Of a DNA stretch of 43,217 bases, positions 1 to 7,440 are shown piece after piece. The DNA comes from a virus, in IMG/VR virus record IMGVR_UViG_3300046787_000054, positions 1 through 43,217 of that record. One strand, given 5' to 3'. The notes below the pieces were generated by a model. It was not told the origin of the DNA and made no database searches. It was given only the letters and a program-made list of their open reading frames with translations. How positions within the stretch are numbered: position 1 is the stretch's first letter; each line of letters starts with the position of its first letter. The position numbers and the translations under genes are program-made.

Positions 1-736
1 GGCCACCACCACCCCTAGAGCCGCCTGCGCCGTTAGCCGTTAATGTTCCTGTGCCACCAGTGCCTGCGGCTGGAGAGTCACCACCTGATCCACCAGATGC
101 GCCAGTTCCGTTACCAATACCGCCGCCACCTCCACCACCAGCTCCAGAATACGTACCACCTTTACCACCGGGGTTGTAGAAACCACGCTGACCGCCACCG
201 CCACCGCCTCCACCGCCTGCAATACGGTTAGCGTTGTTGATTGAAACAGCAACGGACACACTCAGAGCCAATCCGCCAGAACTGCCGCCAGCTGGATTTG
301 TGCTATTTGCGTCTGAGCCTCGACCGCCTGCTCCACCTCGTCCCAAGATAACACCACTATTAACCAGTGTTACGCCACCGGGAAAGCTGCCGTTGATTGT
401 GAGAGCAGGGGTTCCTGTACTGGTTGAGTAAACCGTCACACCAGAGCTAATAGTAGCAACTACCTTACTAGATTGATTCCATCCAGCAGCAACAGCCAAT
501 GTTCGCAAGTTTGCATTAGTTGTGTTAGATGAAATAGTGAATGAAAACTCATTTGCTTTGCCATACAAAGAGTTTATGCTCCAAGCAGTACCACTCCCCC
601 CTACCCCTGCAAGGGTACGGACGTTAGATTGGTTCATGGAGATAGAGGTAGTTAATCCAAGACCTAACTCTTGTGCAGCACTAACAGGTGAGGAAGTGCC
701 TGCCAGATTAAGCGTGCCAGAAGAGGGCATTGTCAT
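1..736 (-). CDS. Glycine-rich tail adhesin, N-terminal 245 codons (cut by window edge)
   Basis: Start ATG at 736 follows an AAGGAG site on the minus strand. The first ~130 residues form a Ser/Thr/Asn-rich beta-type region (motifs SAAQELGLGLTTSISMNQSN and NLRTLAVAAGWNQSS, then LTINGSFPGGVTLVNSG). After this the protein becomes runs of Gly (GGGGGGGGG, GAGGGGGGG), as in the polyglycine receptor-binding domains of phage tail adhesins and fibres. The reading frame is open to base 1 with one base left over. A glycine-rich C-terminus in the same strand lies at 43074-43217, so this is probably one gene split by the ends of a circular map. Likely role: host receptor recognition at the tail tip. The family type is clear; the exact receptor is unknown. 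Confidence 0.85.
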   Translation of the reverse strand, partial: MTMPSSGTLNLAGTSSPVSAAQELGLGLTTSISMNQSNVRTLAGVGGSGTAWSINSLYGKANEFSFTISSNTTNANLRTLAVAAGWNQSSKVVATISSGVTVYSTSTGTPALTINGSFPGGVTLVNSGVILGRGGAGGRGSDANSTNPAGGSSGGLALSVSVAVSINNANRIAGGGGGGGGGQRGFYNPGGKGGTYSGAGGGGGGGIGNGTGASGGSGGDSPAAGTGGTGTLTANGAGGSRGGGG

Positions 737-747
737 TTGCTAACTCC

Positions 748-1353
748 TTATGGGGTAGTGTATGCAGATACGTTAGCCAAAGCAATTATGTTTCCAGAGG
801 AATCAATAGAAAACTTAGCTACTCCACTGTAAAGAAAAGTTAATTTTCCACCAGCCTCTGATACTGTCCAGTTTGTAGACAAAACGCCAGAGGCAGAAAC
901 CCCTAAGTTTGTTCGAGCTGTTGCAGCACTTGCTACATCACTAAGGTTGTTGGCTCGATAGTTATAAGTTGTATCTGCACCAGTACCTGTCACACCCAAG
1001 TTAGTACGCGCAGTAGATGCACTAGCTAAATCAGACAAGTTGTTTGCAGTCTGCGCCATAGCTGCTAAACCAGCAGCAGTAGCACGCAATTCAACTTTGT
1101 CGCCAGCATTCCAAGACAATGCAGAAGTGCCATCTTGAGCACGAACAATAGTAAGTGTGTCTGTACTACGAGCTGTTACTTTGACAATCTCATTAGATCC
1201 TGATGTGTTAGAGAGAGTCACATAAAAAACATCTGCTCCACTCAAAGTAGGAAACAAACCACCTTGTCCACCAGCAACACTCATGCTAGTAACAGAGTTG
1301 TTAATGCTTGAAGCTAATGTAGAAGTAGCGTTGTTTGTAAATTTAATTGTCAT
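748..1353 (-). CDS. Tail fibre/appendage protein with NNLSD repeats
   Basis: 201 aa. The N-terminal ~90 residues read like a short phage virion attachment domain (TIKFTNNATSTLASSIN, TLTIVRAQDGTSALSW, GDKVELRATAAGLAAM). Two near-identical repeats follow: NNLSDLASASTARTNLGV (about residue 103) and NNLSDVASAATARTNLGV (about residue 135). These NNLSD...ARTNLG units are common in tail fibre proteins, where they form beta or triple-stranded stalk segments. The C-terminus (NWTVSEAGGKLTFLYSGVAK) is a beta-rich tip. The start has an AGGAG site. It sits between another structural gene and the adhesin. Fibre assignment is from motifs and context; no enzymatic motif is visible. Confidence 0.75.
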   Translation of the reverse strand: MTIKFTNNATSTLASSINNSVTSMSVAGGQGGLFPTLSGADVFYVTLSNTSGSNEIVKVTARSTDTLTIVRAQDGTSALSWNAGDKVELRATAAGLAAMAQTANNLSDLASASTARTNLGVTGTGADTTYNYRANNLSDVASAATARTNLGVSASGVLSTNWTVSEAGGKLTFLYSGVAKFSIDSSGNIIALANVSAYTTP

Positions 1354-1365
1354 CGTAGACTCCTA

Positions 1366-1788
1366 TTAACCGACAGTAATAGTCCAGTTGATAGTGAGTG
1401 TATCTAATGCACCCTTACCAATTGAACTAAACACTACATGAGACAACATTGTTCCGCCTGATGTAGCATTAGTAAAGATACCTGCTTCAGAGATAGAGCC
1501 TGTACCTGTACCAGCAGCATAAGTGTTAGACAAGCTAACCACGTTTGTAGACACGCTTGAGCTAGTAAATGCTGCACGAGCAATTTCTGTTTCCAAAGTA
1601 GTGTCTGACGTACTAGCAGGAGTTGTGCCTGTGCCAATAGCCATGCCCACAAAAGGAGTGCTAGAGTTGATGACAGCACTAGCTAAGAAGTTTTTGCCTG
1701 CTTGAACAATCAAGTTCTTCTTTTCAAGAACAACTTCGCCGTTCTTCAAGATTTGTACTTCACCAACCAAGTTGATTTGATCTTTCAT
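1366..1788 (-). CDS. Virion structural protein (tail/fibre-associated)
   Basis: 140 aa. The pattern is typical of a small phage tail-associated family: an N-terminal strand with NLVGEVQILKNGEVV, then NLIVQAGKNFLAS, MAIGTGTTPAS, DTTLETEIARAAF and SISEAGIFTNATSGGTMLSH, closing with a W-x-I-T strand. I recognise the family pattern (AIGxGTT, EAGIFN, GGTML) from other tailed phages but cannot name a Pfam entry. No transmembrane segment or catalytic motif. It is followed 12 bp later by the NNLSD-repeat fibre gene and preceded by the Zn-ribbon protein gene, so it probably belongs to the tail fibre set. Confidence 0.7.
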   Translation of the reverse strand: MKDQINLVGEVQILKNGEVVLEKKNLIVQAGKNFLASAVINSSTPFVGMAIGTGTTPASTSDTTLETEIARAAFTSSSVSTNVVSLSNTYAAGTGTGSISEAGIFTNATSGGTMLSHVVFSSIGKGALDTLTINWTITVG

Positions 1789-1790
1789 TT

Positions 1791-2489
1791 TTAATCCAAT
1801 GCTGAGGAGTTGAGCGCAGAACCGTTTAGAGCTGATGCAGACACCAGCAATCTAGAAACCGTCTCTGCGACACTAACAGTTTCTGAAACATTTTTCACGT
1901 AGTTCATTGTAGTTGTAACAGATTCTGAGAGAGACAGGCTCTCCACATACTCTTCAACTTCAACCAATTGTAGACTCTCTGCAACAGTAATGGTATCACT
2001 AAGAGTCTTAGTAATAGCTTTAGCTGTTGACTCAGACACAGCCAGCGTATCTGAAAGGCTTCTACCTAGGATAACTAAAACTAACTCAGATAACAAAACT
2101 CGTTCAGGATCTACGCCATCATCTGAGTACCCCAAGTAGTACGCATTTAAAGCGCTACCATTGAGTGATCCAGCACCACCAATGTTGCGGTCACCAATTA
2201 CCTTGGTAACCCCCTTGACAACTCGCTCATTTACGTCAATCTCCTCTATAGGGTATTGTGTAAAGAAGTACGGCAAGAACACATCAGCTTGTTCCGGACG
2301 TACATAAGGTGGAGCTTGAATGTCAGCTACACCTCGAACATAGTCTTGAGGTTGGCGTACTTCCCAGTCGCCACTACAAACCATGAGTCCATCCCACCGC
2401 TGCCTAAGTTCAGATTCCTTGAACTTTCTGCCGCAGGCATCGCAGATGGTTATCCATCCACCATTAGACCAGTTGGATTGATATGACAT
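1791..2489 (-). CDS. Zinc-ribbon-like virion protein with degenerate Ser/Glu repeats
   Basis: 232 aa. The N-terminus has CDACGRKFKESEL (Cys16, Cys19) and a third Cys in RWDGLMVCSGDWEVR (Cys38), followed by QPQDYVRG. This Cys-x2-Cys...DWExRxPQD block is frequent at the start of phage structural proteins. From about residue 140 the sequence becomes loosely repeated Ser/Leu/Thr/Val/Glu units (LSDTLAVSES, LSDTITVAES, ESLSLSESV, NVSETVSVAET), giving a low-complexity beta-prone tail. It ends with SALNGSALNSSALD, and a related SLNGSALNAYYLG lies in the middle. Function unknown; a structural role is inferred from its place in the tail cluster. Confidence 0.65.
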   Translation of the reverse strand: MSYQSNWSNGGWITICDACGRKFKESELRQRWDGLMVCSGDWEVRQPQDYVRGVADIQAPPYVRPEQADVFLPYFFTQYPIEEIDVNERVVKGVTKVIGDRNIGGAGSLNGSALNAYYLGYSDDGVDPERVLLSELVLVILGRSLSDTLAVSESTAKAITKTLSDTITVAESLQLVEVEEYVESLSLSESVTTTMNYVKNVSETVSVAETVSRLLVSASALNGSALNSSALD

Positions 2490-2492
2490 GGT

Positions 2493-2837
2493 TTAGCTGA
2501 GTTGACGCAGCTTGTACACAGTAGACAAGTACAGAGCTACGATCTCATCCACAATGTTTTGAATGGCAGAGAGATCACAAGACTTACGTAGCTTCTGAAT
2601 CTCAAGGACACGCTTAGCCAAGTGATCAGCCATGCTGCCAGTTGTTGTGTCACTACGCATAGGGATGTTCATAATTCCCTCGTAGCCTTGGTATGTCTCA
2701 GCCAATGTGTCGGCTAGATCAATGACACCTTCATAAAAATCTTGCAAAGCTTTGTGCTGTGCGTAGCTACTAGTACGAAGATGTTCCATGTGCGTCAGGG
2801 TACGATCCAAGAAAAGGATAGCAATGATTTGTTCCAT
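2493..2837 (-). CDS. DUF5856/Dps-like helical protein
   Basis: 114 aa, entirely helical in character. The block HMEHLRTSSYAQHKALQDFY followed by EGVIDLADTLAETYQGYEG recalls the small DUF5856 proteins of phages, which look like ferritin/Dps four-helix bundles. The metal ligands of ferritins are not obviously all present. The AGGAA part of its ribosome binding site lies inside a copy of the dispersed 12-mer (2843-2854). It is flanked by structural genes. I do not know its function; DUF5856 membership is from memory of the family pattern and should be checked with a profile. Confidence 0.55.
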   Translation of the reverse strand: MEQIIAILFLDRTLTHMEHLRTSSYAQHKALQDFYEGVIDLADTLAETYQGYEGIMNIPMRSDTTTGSMADHLAKRVLEIQKLRKSCDLSAIQNIVDEIVALYLSTVYKLRQLS

Positions 2838-2857
2838 CTGTTGTTCCTAGTAACAAG

Positions 2858-3091
2858 TTACTTGTCTTGTTTGTTGTCCAGCTTGTCAAAGATCTGTCTG
2901 AGCATATCTTTTAAATCTTTGATGTCGTTGCGATAATCGTCTTTGTGTACGTACTCGCTAGACAGCTTATCTTTTAAAGCATCTAAAGCATCTTCAGTTT
3001 TTTGAAGACGCTGCATCACTTGATAAAAGATAAACATAGCCAGAAACCCCGCTATAGAGACAACAAGGTTAAATAGTTGTTGGTTATCCAT
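2858..3091 (-). CDS. Small membrane protein with coiled coil
   Basis: 77 aa. One hydrophobic segment lies near the N-terminus (LFNLVVSIAGFLAMFIFYQV, about residues 6-25), followed by a charged heptad-like helix ending in KDLKDMLRQIFDKLDNKQDK. This one-TM-plus-coiled-coil design is shared by a common small phage protein of unknown role, sometimes guessed to be holin- or tail-related. It lies between the DUF5856-like gene and a decoration-type gene. The dedicated lysis cassette is at 29.8-32.4 kb, so I do not call this a holin. Confidence 0.6.
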   Translation of the reverse strand: MDNQQLFNLVVSIAGFLAMFIFYQVMQRLQKTEDALDALKDKLSSEYVHKDDYRNDIKDLKDMLRQIFDKLDNKQDK

Positions 3092-3102
3092 AGCGGGAGA
3101 TC

Positions 3103-3513
3103 TTACAGGTCAGCGCCCTGCTTCACCATCTGAAGAACGATGGTGTAAGTCTGAGTACCAGAAGTGTAGCCAGTAGTTGAGACAAGAAGGTTACCCGTCT
3201 TACCTGCACCAGCGTTGTTGGTGACACCACCAAAGCCCTTAAAGTTCATGTCTTCACGACCAGTAAGAGCAAAGGCAATCACATCAGTAGTTGCATCCCA
3301 GTAGAACTGTACGCCAAGTTGATCACTGATAGAGTAATCAACCATGTCAATACGAACTGCTGTAGGAGTAGGGCCAGTACCACCTTGATTCAAAGTGCTC
3401 AAGTCAATGGCTAGTACTGAGGATTGGTTAGAGGTGTCAAGCACCCCAACCAACTTCACTACCGCATTGCGTGGCCCTTCTTCAAGGATTTGGATTGAAA
3501 GGGAGTTAGCCAT
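3103..3513 (-). CDS. Minor virion structural protein
   Basis: 136 aa, beta-rich, with no signal peptide or membrane segment. Recognisable phrases are GPRNAVVKLVGVLD at the N-terminus, RIDMVDYSISDQLGVQFYWD in the middle and TYTIVLQMVKQGADL at the end. Similar proteins occur beside coat and decoration genes of aquatic podoviruses, but I cannot name the family. It lies 12 bp upstream of the small membrane protein gene and 12 bp downstream of the lectin-like gene, in one leftward operon. Function is inferred from context only. Confidence 0.6.
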   Translation of the reverse strand: MANSLSIQILEEGPRNAVVKLVGVLDTSNQSSVLAIDLSTLNQGGTGPTPTAVRIDMVDYSISDQLGVQFYWDATTDVIAFALTGREDMNFKGFGGVTNNAGAGKTGNLLVSTTGYTSGTQTYTIVLQMVKQGADL

Positions 3514-3525
3514 GATTGGCCCCTA

Positions 3526-4254
3526 TCAACGAGCAGTTTCTTGGGCAACCAACACATAGTCAATAGACAGTGTGTCAGTAGCAGTAGGAACTACGTTAAA
3601 TGCAACGTTCAACAATTCATCAGTCAGGTCTGTAGCAGTAGCACCAATAGTAGGAGCAGTGATACGAGCAATGACCACATCAGATGCGTACACCAACATA
3701 TCAGTGCCATCGTAGTAGAAAGCAACATCAACGTATGTGTCTGCTGCAACAGTAGTCACACCAGTCACCAAAGTAGTAGTAGTGCCATCTACTTCAGAGA
3801 TCAAGTTCAAGCTGGTGCTAGAAGCAGGCTTAGTAAACCAGATGCCATCAGTAGCAGAGCCAGTTGCACCAGCACCTTTTTGCAGACCAAAGGTAAATGC
3901 TTTAGTCGAGCTGATTGCAGACATCTTGATACGGCAAACGTACCAAAACTTTTGACCAGCAGTCAATTGAAAACCAGAGTGGGTAGAAGCCACAGTAGTT
4001 GTGGTAGTTGTACCACCGGGGGTGATCAAAGCAACGCCACCTACACCACTAGTGATAGTAAAGGTAGAAGATGTGCCAACAATAGTCCAGTCCAAAGTGG
4101 TAGAACCAATGTTGAAAAAGTCGTTAGCGTAGCTTGCAACATACAAACCAGAGTTACCACCTGTGTGGAATGGATCTGGAAGTGGGTAGTTGCCAAGAGG
4201 TTCGCTGGCAGGGACAGTGGCTACGCCACTAAGAAATCGGGTAGGAGCTGACAT
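3526..4254 (-). CDS. Structural protein with concanavalin/lectin-like beta domain
   Basis: 242 aa from the ATG at 4254, chosen because AAAGGAAC lies just upstream; an in-frame start at 4284 would add 10 residues with a poorer site. The N-terminus contains GNYPLPDPFHT, a phrase seen in virion proteins of this phage type. Residues ~80-235 are a Thr/Ser-rich beta region (FWYVCRIKMSAISSTKAFTF, YVDVAFYYDGTDMLVYASD, LSIDYVLVAQETAR) that reads like a jelly-roll/concanavalin-like decoration domain. It is the first sizeable gene after the coat-gene terminator at 4427-4450. Likely a capsid decoration or appendage protein. Confidence 0.6.
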   Translation of the reverse strand: MSAPTRFLSGVATVPASEPLGNYPLPDPFHTGGNSGLYVASYANDFFNIGSTTLDWTIVGTSSTFTITSGVGGVALITPGGTTTTTTVASTHSGFQLTAGQKFWYVCRIKMSAISSTKAFTFGLQKGAGATGSATDGIWFTKPASSTSLNLISEVDGTTTTLVTGVTTVAADTYVDVAFYYDGTDMLVYASDVVIARITAPTIGATATDLTDELLNVAFNVVPTATDTLSIDYVLVAQETAR

Positions 4255-4327
4255 GGTATGTTCCTTTGACGTTGTTAAAAACAACGCTCCATTATTGAAG
4301 CGTCATCGGGACGATTAGATTCTAACC

Positions 4328-4405
4328 TTATTTCTTGCAAGGTTTGCAAGGTTGGGTATGTGGGGTTGGGCGTTTGCCCTTTTCTTTTTGGCGTTCAAAA
4401 CTCAT
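4328..4405 (-). CDS. Possible 25-residue basic peptide ending in a Cys-Lys-Pro-Cys motif
   Basis: An ATG at 4405 opens 25 codons rich in Lys/Arg/Pro that end in QPCKPCKK and a TAA at 4328. A GGAG site lies 6-7 bases upstream (CTGGAGAAC). It fills the gap between the coat-gene terminator and the lectin-like gene, otherwise about 210 bp without a gene. Tiny CxxC peptides beside coat genes exist in related phages, but there is no independent support here beyond start, ribosome site and placement. Confidence 0.4.
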   Translation of the reverse strand: MSFERQKEKGKRPTPHTQPCKPCKK

Positions 4406-4426
4406 GATGTTCTCCAGATAGAAAGA

Positions 4427-4450
4427 ACCCCCTCCGGTTAAAGAGGGGGT
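4427..4450 (-). terminator. Rho-independent-type terminator downstream of the coat gene
   Basis: On the minus strand the stem ACCCCCTC (4450-4443) pairs perfectly with GAGGGGGT (4434-4427) around an 8-base loop. It is followed by the T-rich run TTCTTTCTATC. It lies 17 bp beyond the coat stop codon. Partial termination here would make the coat transcript more abundant than that of the downstream fibre genes. Confidence 0.75.
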
Positions 4451-4452
4451 CT

Positions 4453-4464
4453 GTTACTAGTAAC
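4453..4464. repeat. Exact copy of dispersed palindrome GTTACTAGTAAC (intergenic)
   Basis: Perfect 12-bp palindrome between the coat stop codon and its terminator hairpin. It is one of four exact copies in the window and is not constrained by coding here. Confidence 0.7.
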
Positions 4465-4466
4465 GA

Positions 4467-5387
4467 TTAAGGACCGTTAGAGCCGTACACAGCACGAGGA
4501 TCAGACCAACCGAAGCTATAACGCTCGTAGCCTTTGGCTTTAGCGTTCATAGTGTCGAAGTCATTGTCTTGATCAAACGTGACAGCGTGACGCTCATAGT
4601 ACTTCATACCAGTACCACCGGGCAAGGTGTTACGGATAAACCATGCGTGTGGAGCTGAGAAGTAGTGGTTCACCTTGAAGCCACCGGGGATGTACTTGCC
4701 AGTCGAAATCACGTTGATGTCGTTGTTGGCATTACCAGTCTGGTAGCTAGAGTTCAAGATGCGTTGAGCATTGAACAACTCTTGACGAGGAATGTGCAAG
4801 CTGTTAGGTTGAATAGCAACCAACAAACCACGGTCGTTTTGGAAACCCATGATTTGAATAACTGCATCTTCCAAAGCAGCTTCAGACAAGTCAACGTCCA
4901 CAGCAGGCTTGTTAGAGAAAGTACCGCCAGCGGTGTTAGGGTGTGCAGTAGAGCACATAGCCACACCGTCACCACCTTTGTAGGTGCTGTTGAAAGCGCG
5001 GTTGTACACGTTAGCGGCAACGTTTTCTTTCGTTTGACGGAAAGACAAAGCCAATGCAGCAGCACGCTTCTTAGACACTTGCTCGTACAAGTTGTCGTCC
5101 ATTTCTTCTTTGGTCACGATATAACCCATTGCGTATGCAACGTGTGTATAACGAGTAACAAAGCCTTGGATCTCAGAGTCGTACTGAGTGCCAGCACCCT
5201 GCTCTTTGACAGGAACCAAACCGAAGCCAGACAGTTGAACGTCTTCTTCGTAGTTCATGTTAGAAGTGTCTTTATCGAACAAGTCGATGTACTCTTCTGG
5301 ATGCTCGTCATAGGTTTGACCCCACCAAGCTTTGATGCCGGGCCACAGAGCTTTGGGATGTGATGCGGTAGTAATTACGCCAGCCAT
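4467..5387 (-). CDS. Major capsid protein (HK97-like fold)
   Basis: 306 aa. It begins MAGVITTASHPKALWPGIKA and carries the block YEEDVQLSGFGLVPVKEQG followed by YIVTKEEMDDNLYEQVSKKR. In tailed phages this corresponds to the E-loop/spine-helix part of an HK97-like coat protein. Further typical blocks are AMCSTAHPNTAGG, LHIPRQELFNAQRIL and KYYERHAVTFDQDNDFDTMN (ERxAVTxDxDNDF). Length fits podovirus coat proteins. The gene order scaffold, two small structural genes, coat is standard. It has a GGAG ribosome site, and a strong terminator follows. No cleaved propeptide is obvious. Confidence 0.9.
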   Translation of the reverse strand: MAGVITTASHPKALWPGIKAWWGQTYDEHPEEYIDLFDKDTSNMNYEEDVQLSGFGLVPVKEQGAGTQYDSEIQGFVTRYTHVAYAMGYIVTKEEMDDNLYEQVSKKRAAALALSFRQTKENVAANVYNRAFNSTYKGGDGVAMCSTAHPNTAGGTFSNKPAVDVDLSEAALEDAVIQIMGFQNDRGLLVAIQPNSLHIPRQELFNAQRILNSSYQTGNANNDINVISTGKYIPGGFKVNHYFSAPHAWFIRNTLPGGTGMKYYERHAVTFDQDNDFDTMNAKAKGYERYSFGWSDPRAVYGSNGP

Positions 5388-5415
5388 GAGAATTCTCCTT
5401 TAATTAGCTGTTAGA

Positions 5416-6036
5416 TTAAGCAGTGCCTTGGGCTTGCTTGTACAAGTGACGGTTGAAAATAACGTTGACTTTTGCGTAAGCGCCAGCAGCGTTATCTTGG
5501 CGTTGAGCCAAACCGATCACCATGAAAGGCAATGCCAAAGAACCAGAAGTACCAAGAGCCAAGACGGTAGAAGCCTTGATGGTGGTGCTAGATTGTGGAG
5601 CTGATTGAGCCAAAGTAGTTTGGTCAGCAGTCCAGTTAGCGCCCACGTTCTTGTTCACATCAGCCAATGCGTAGCTATCAGCCTGAGCTTCAAAGATTAC
5701 AGTTGGGTCAGTGATAACGTAGACGTAGCGTGTGCCAGAACTCTTGGTCAGGTACAGCTTAGACAAGTCAATGTTAGTGCCTTCCAAGCTTACGCCGGGA
5801 TCAGCAGGACGAACACCAACGATGACACCCATAGGGAGGTCAGCATCAGCAGTCACTTTAGTCACATAAGCGATACCGTTTGCATCGGAACCAGTAGTCA
5901 ACTTCACCACATCGCCGATAGCGTATGTGTTAGAAGCGTCGTTAGCGATTGCGAACAATTGGCCTTGCTCGTTGAAGGCTGCACCAGTCAGAGTACCGAC
6001 TGGAGACAGACCACGGGGGCGGGATACGTTAGCCAT
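5416..6036 (-). CDS. Head structural/decoration protein
   Basis: 206 aa, starting MANVSRPRGLSPVGTLTGA. The PRGLxPVG start is typical of small head proteins directly upstream of coat genes. The body is beta-rich and slightly acidic (NTYAIGDVVKLTTGSDANGI, MGVIVGVRPADPG, ending NVIFNRHLYKQAQGTA). There is no membrane segment. It lies 28 bp upstream of the coat gene in the same operon. Likely a decoration or head-completion protein; the exact role is unknown. Confidence 0.7.
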   Translation of the reverse strand: MANVSRPRGLSPVGTLTGAAFNEQGQLFAIANDASNTYAIGDVVKLTTGSDANGIAYVTKVTADADLPMGVIVGVRPADPGVSLEGTNIDLSKLYLTKSSGTRYVYVITDPTVIFEAQADSYALADVNKNVGANWTADQTTLAQSAPQSSTTIKASTVLALGTSGSLALPFMVIGLAQRQDNAAGAYAKVNVIFNRHLYKQAQGTA

Positions 6037-6054
6037 TTAAGACTCCTTGTACGT

Positions 6055-6570
6055 TTAGTTAAGTTTGATTCCACCGTTAGGAACATAGAACGCTGGATTT
6101 TCACCACCGACTTTGCCACCACGGATAGAAGCATCAATGCGATTGTTTTTTGCCTGAAGCTCAGCTTGATCTTCCTCGTACCATTCTTGCCGAATCTTCA
6201 TTAGGTAACCGTATTGCTCCGTGCCTTGAGCACGAGGGTTTACGAGAAACCGAATTCTTTCTCCGAGATCACCATTACGGCTCACTACGTTTTCACTCAC
6301 GCCACCAACTTCTTCAGGTCGAACAAACTCGTAGCCACTATCCATAGCTTCTTGAATGCGACTTCCAGCGTCCGTAAGAACGTGGAGGTGATAACCTTCA
6401 ATCTGTTGGCGAACACTTAACTTGGCCTCTGTACCATTAAAGGTATTACGGCGTTTTCGAGTTGCACCGTCTACTGCTGGTGTAGCTGATTGCTCTGCGG
6501 GAGCATTACGTTCAGCTTGCTTAGCGAGGATACGGTCACGTTTTTCAAACTCATTTAGTGCGCGGGGCAT
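6055..6570 (-). CDS. Head-cluster hypothetical protein
   Basis: 171 aa from ATG 6570, which is 7 bases from an AAAGGA site; the ATG at 6576 is too close to it. The N-terminus is charged and disordered (PRALNEFEKRDRILAKQAER). A compact central part contains LSVRQQIEGYHLHVLTDAGS and NPRAQGTEQYGYLMKIRQEW, then GGENPAFYVPNGG. Proteins with this pattern sit between scaffold and coat genes in several podoviruses. A head-assembly or minor structural role is inferred; there is no recognisable enzyme motif. Confidence 0.65.
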   Translation of the reverse strand: MPRALNEFEKRDRILAKQAERNAPAEQSATPAVDGATRKRRNTFNGTEAKLSVRQQIEGYHLHVLTDAGSRIQEAMDSGYEFVRPEEVGGVSENVVSRNGDLGERIRFLVNPRAQGTEQYGYLMKIRQEWYEEDQAELQAKNNRIDASIRGGKVGGENPAFYVPNGGIKLN

Positions 6571-6598
6571 ATTCATTTCCTTTCAGTTAACTTACAGA

Positions 6599-7426
6599 TC
6601 AAGACCAGTCGTAGCTTGCTACGTATTCTTCTTTAGTCATCAGCTTCTGCTTAACGAATTTATCGCAAGCGGCTTTAGCATCAGACGGTAGGTTGTCATA
6701 CGATTGAGCATTGCTGCTACCTCGACCTTGACGACCTGAGCCAGATTCAACACGACTAGCAGGACTTTTCTTTTCACCGAACTTGTTAGGAAACTCTTCT
6801 GCTAACACTTCATCAAGCTTATCTAGAAATGCTTTACCTTTAAGCATAGGGAACTCTAAGCGAAGACTATCACCAATACCGTTAGCGATACCAGTCATAC
6901 GTTTGTCTTGACCGAACCAAGTGTTGCCATCTAACCAAGATTGCAATTCTGGTTCCATTGCTTGCGGAGCAGGCTCTGGTGTCTTAACCGTATCGACTTC
7001 GATAACAGCTTGTTTAGCTTCCTTCAGATCTTCCTTGGCTTGATCTAAGGCATCATCTAAAGCGTTGACTTTCTGTCCGTCACCGTCGCTAATAGCTTGG
7101 GCACGGGATTCTTTAATCTCGCGGATACGGTCTTCGTATTCGTTAGCCTTACGTTCGTAGGCTTCTTTCTGAAATTTCTTAAACTCTTCTGCTGCCTCAC
7201 GAAACTCTTTGAGCTGTTCCTTTGTAGCGTTCAAGTCTTTAACAAGGTTCTCATTATTCTTACGCAGAATAGGGAGGATCTCACGACCACGTTTAACAAA
7301 GGTGTCAGCATCCACCCAGTCAGACTCATTGCCACGGAAACGTTCTTTTGGAACCCAACCTTGAGACTCTGCTTCTTTTACGACTTCGTGGGGAACTTCG
7401 TTATTAATAACATTTTCTTCGCTCAT
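6599..7426 (-). CDS. Capsid scaffolding protein
   Basis: 275 aa, highly charged and mostly helical. Residues ~60-150 form a long coiled coil (NNENLVKDLNATKEQLKEF, EEFKKFQKEAYERKANEYED). The linker is Pro/Glu-rich (TPEPAPQAMEPELQSW). The C-terminal part is typical of podovirus scaffolds (MLKGKAFLDKLDEVLAEEFP, then a Gly/Ser-rich stretch and KFVKQKLMTKEEYVASYDW). Scaffolds guide coat assembly inside the procapsid and leave before DNA packaging. Its place between the portal-side genes and the coat gene supports the call. Confidence 0.8.
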   Translation of the reverse strand: MSEENVINNEVPHEVVKEAESQGWVPKERFRGNESDWVDADTFVKRGREILPILRKNNENLVKDLNATKEQLKEFREAAEEFKKFQKEAYERKANEYEDRIREIKESRAQAISDGDGQKVNALDDALDQAKEDLKEAKQAVIEVDTVKTPEPAPQAMEPELQSWLDGNTWFGQDKRMTGIANGIGDSLRLEFPMLKGKAFLDKLDEVLAEEFPNKFGEKKSPASRVESGSGRQGRGSSNAQSYDNLPSDAKAACDKFVKQKLMTKEEYVASYDWS

Positions 7427-7440
7427 ATCTTACTCCAAAA

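Noticed and set aside
2858-3091. Calling the small TM/coiled-coil protein a holin
   Set aside because: A complete lysis cassette with a better two-TM candidate exists at 29.8-32.4 kb, and this gene sits in the fibre cluster.
3541-4251. 236-codon open frame antisense to the lectin-like structural gene
   Set aside because: Cys- and Ser-rich low-complexity translation with no start signal, opposite a Thr/Ala-rich gene. Shadow frame.
4665-5363. Long open frame (232 codons) antisense to the coat gene
   Set aside because: It lies wholly opposite a strongly supported coat gene and has no ribosome site. It is rich in Val/Ser/Arg as expected from the complement of biased codons, so it is a shadow.
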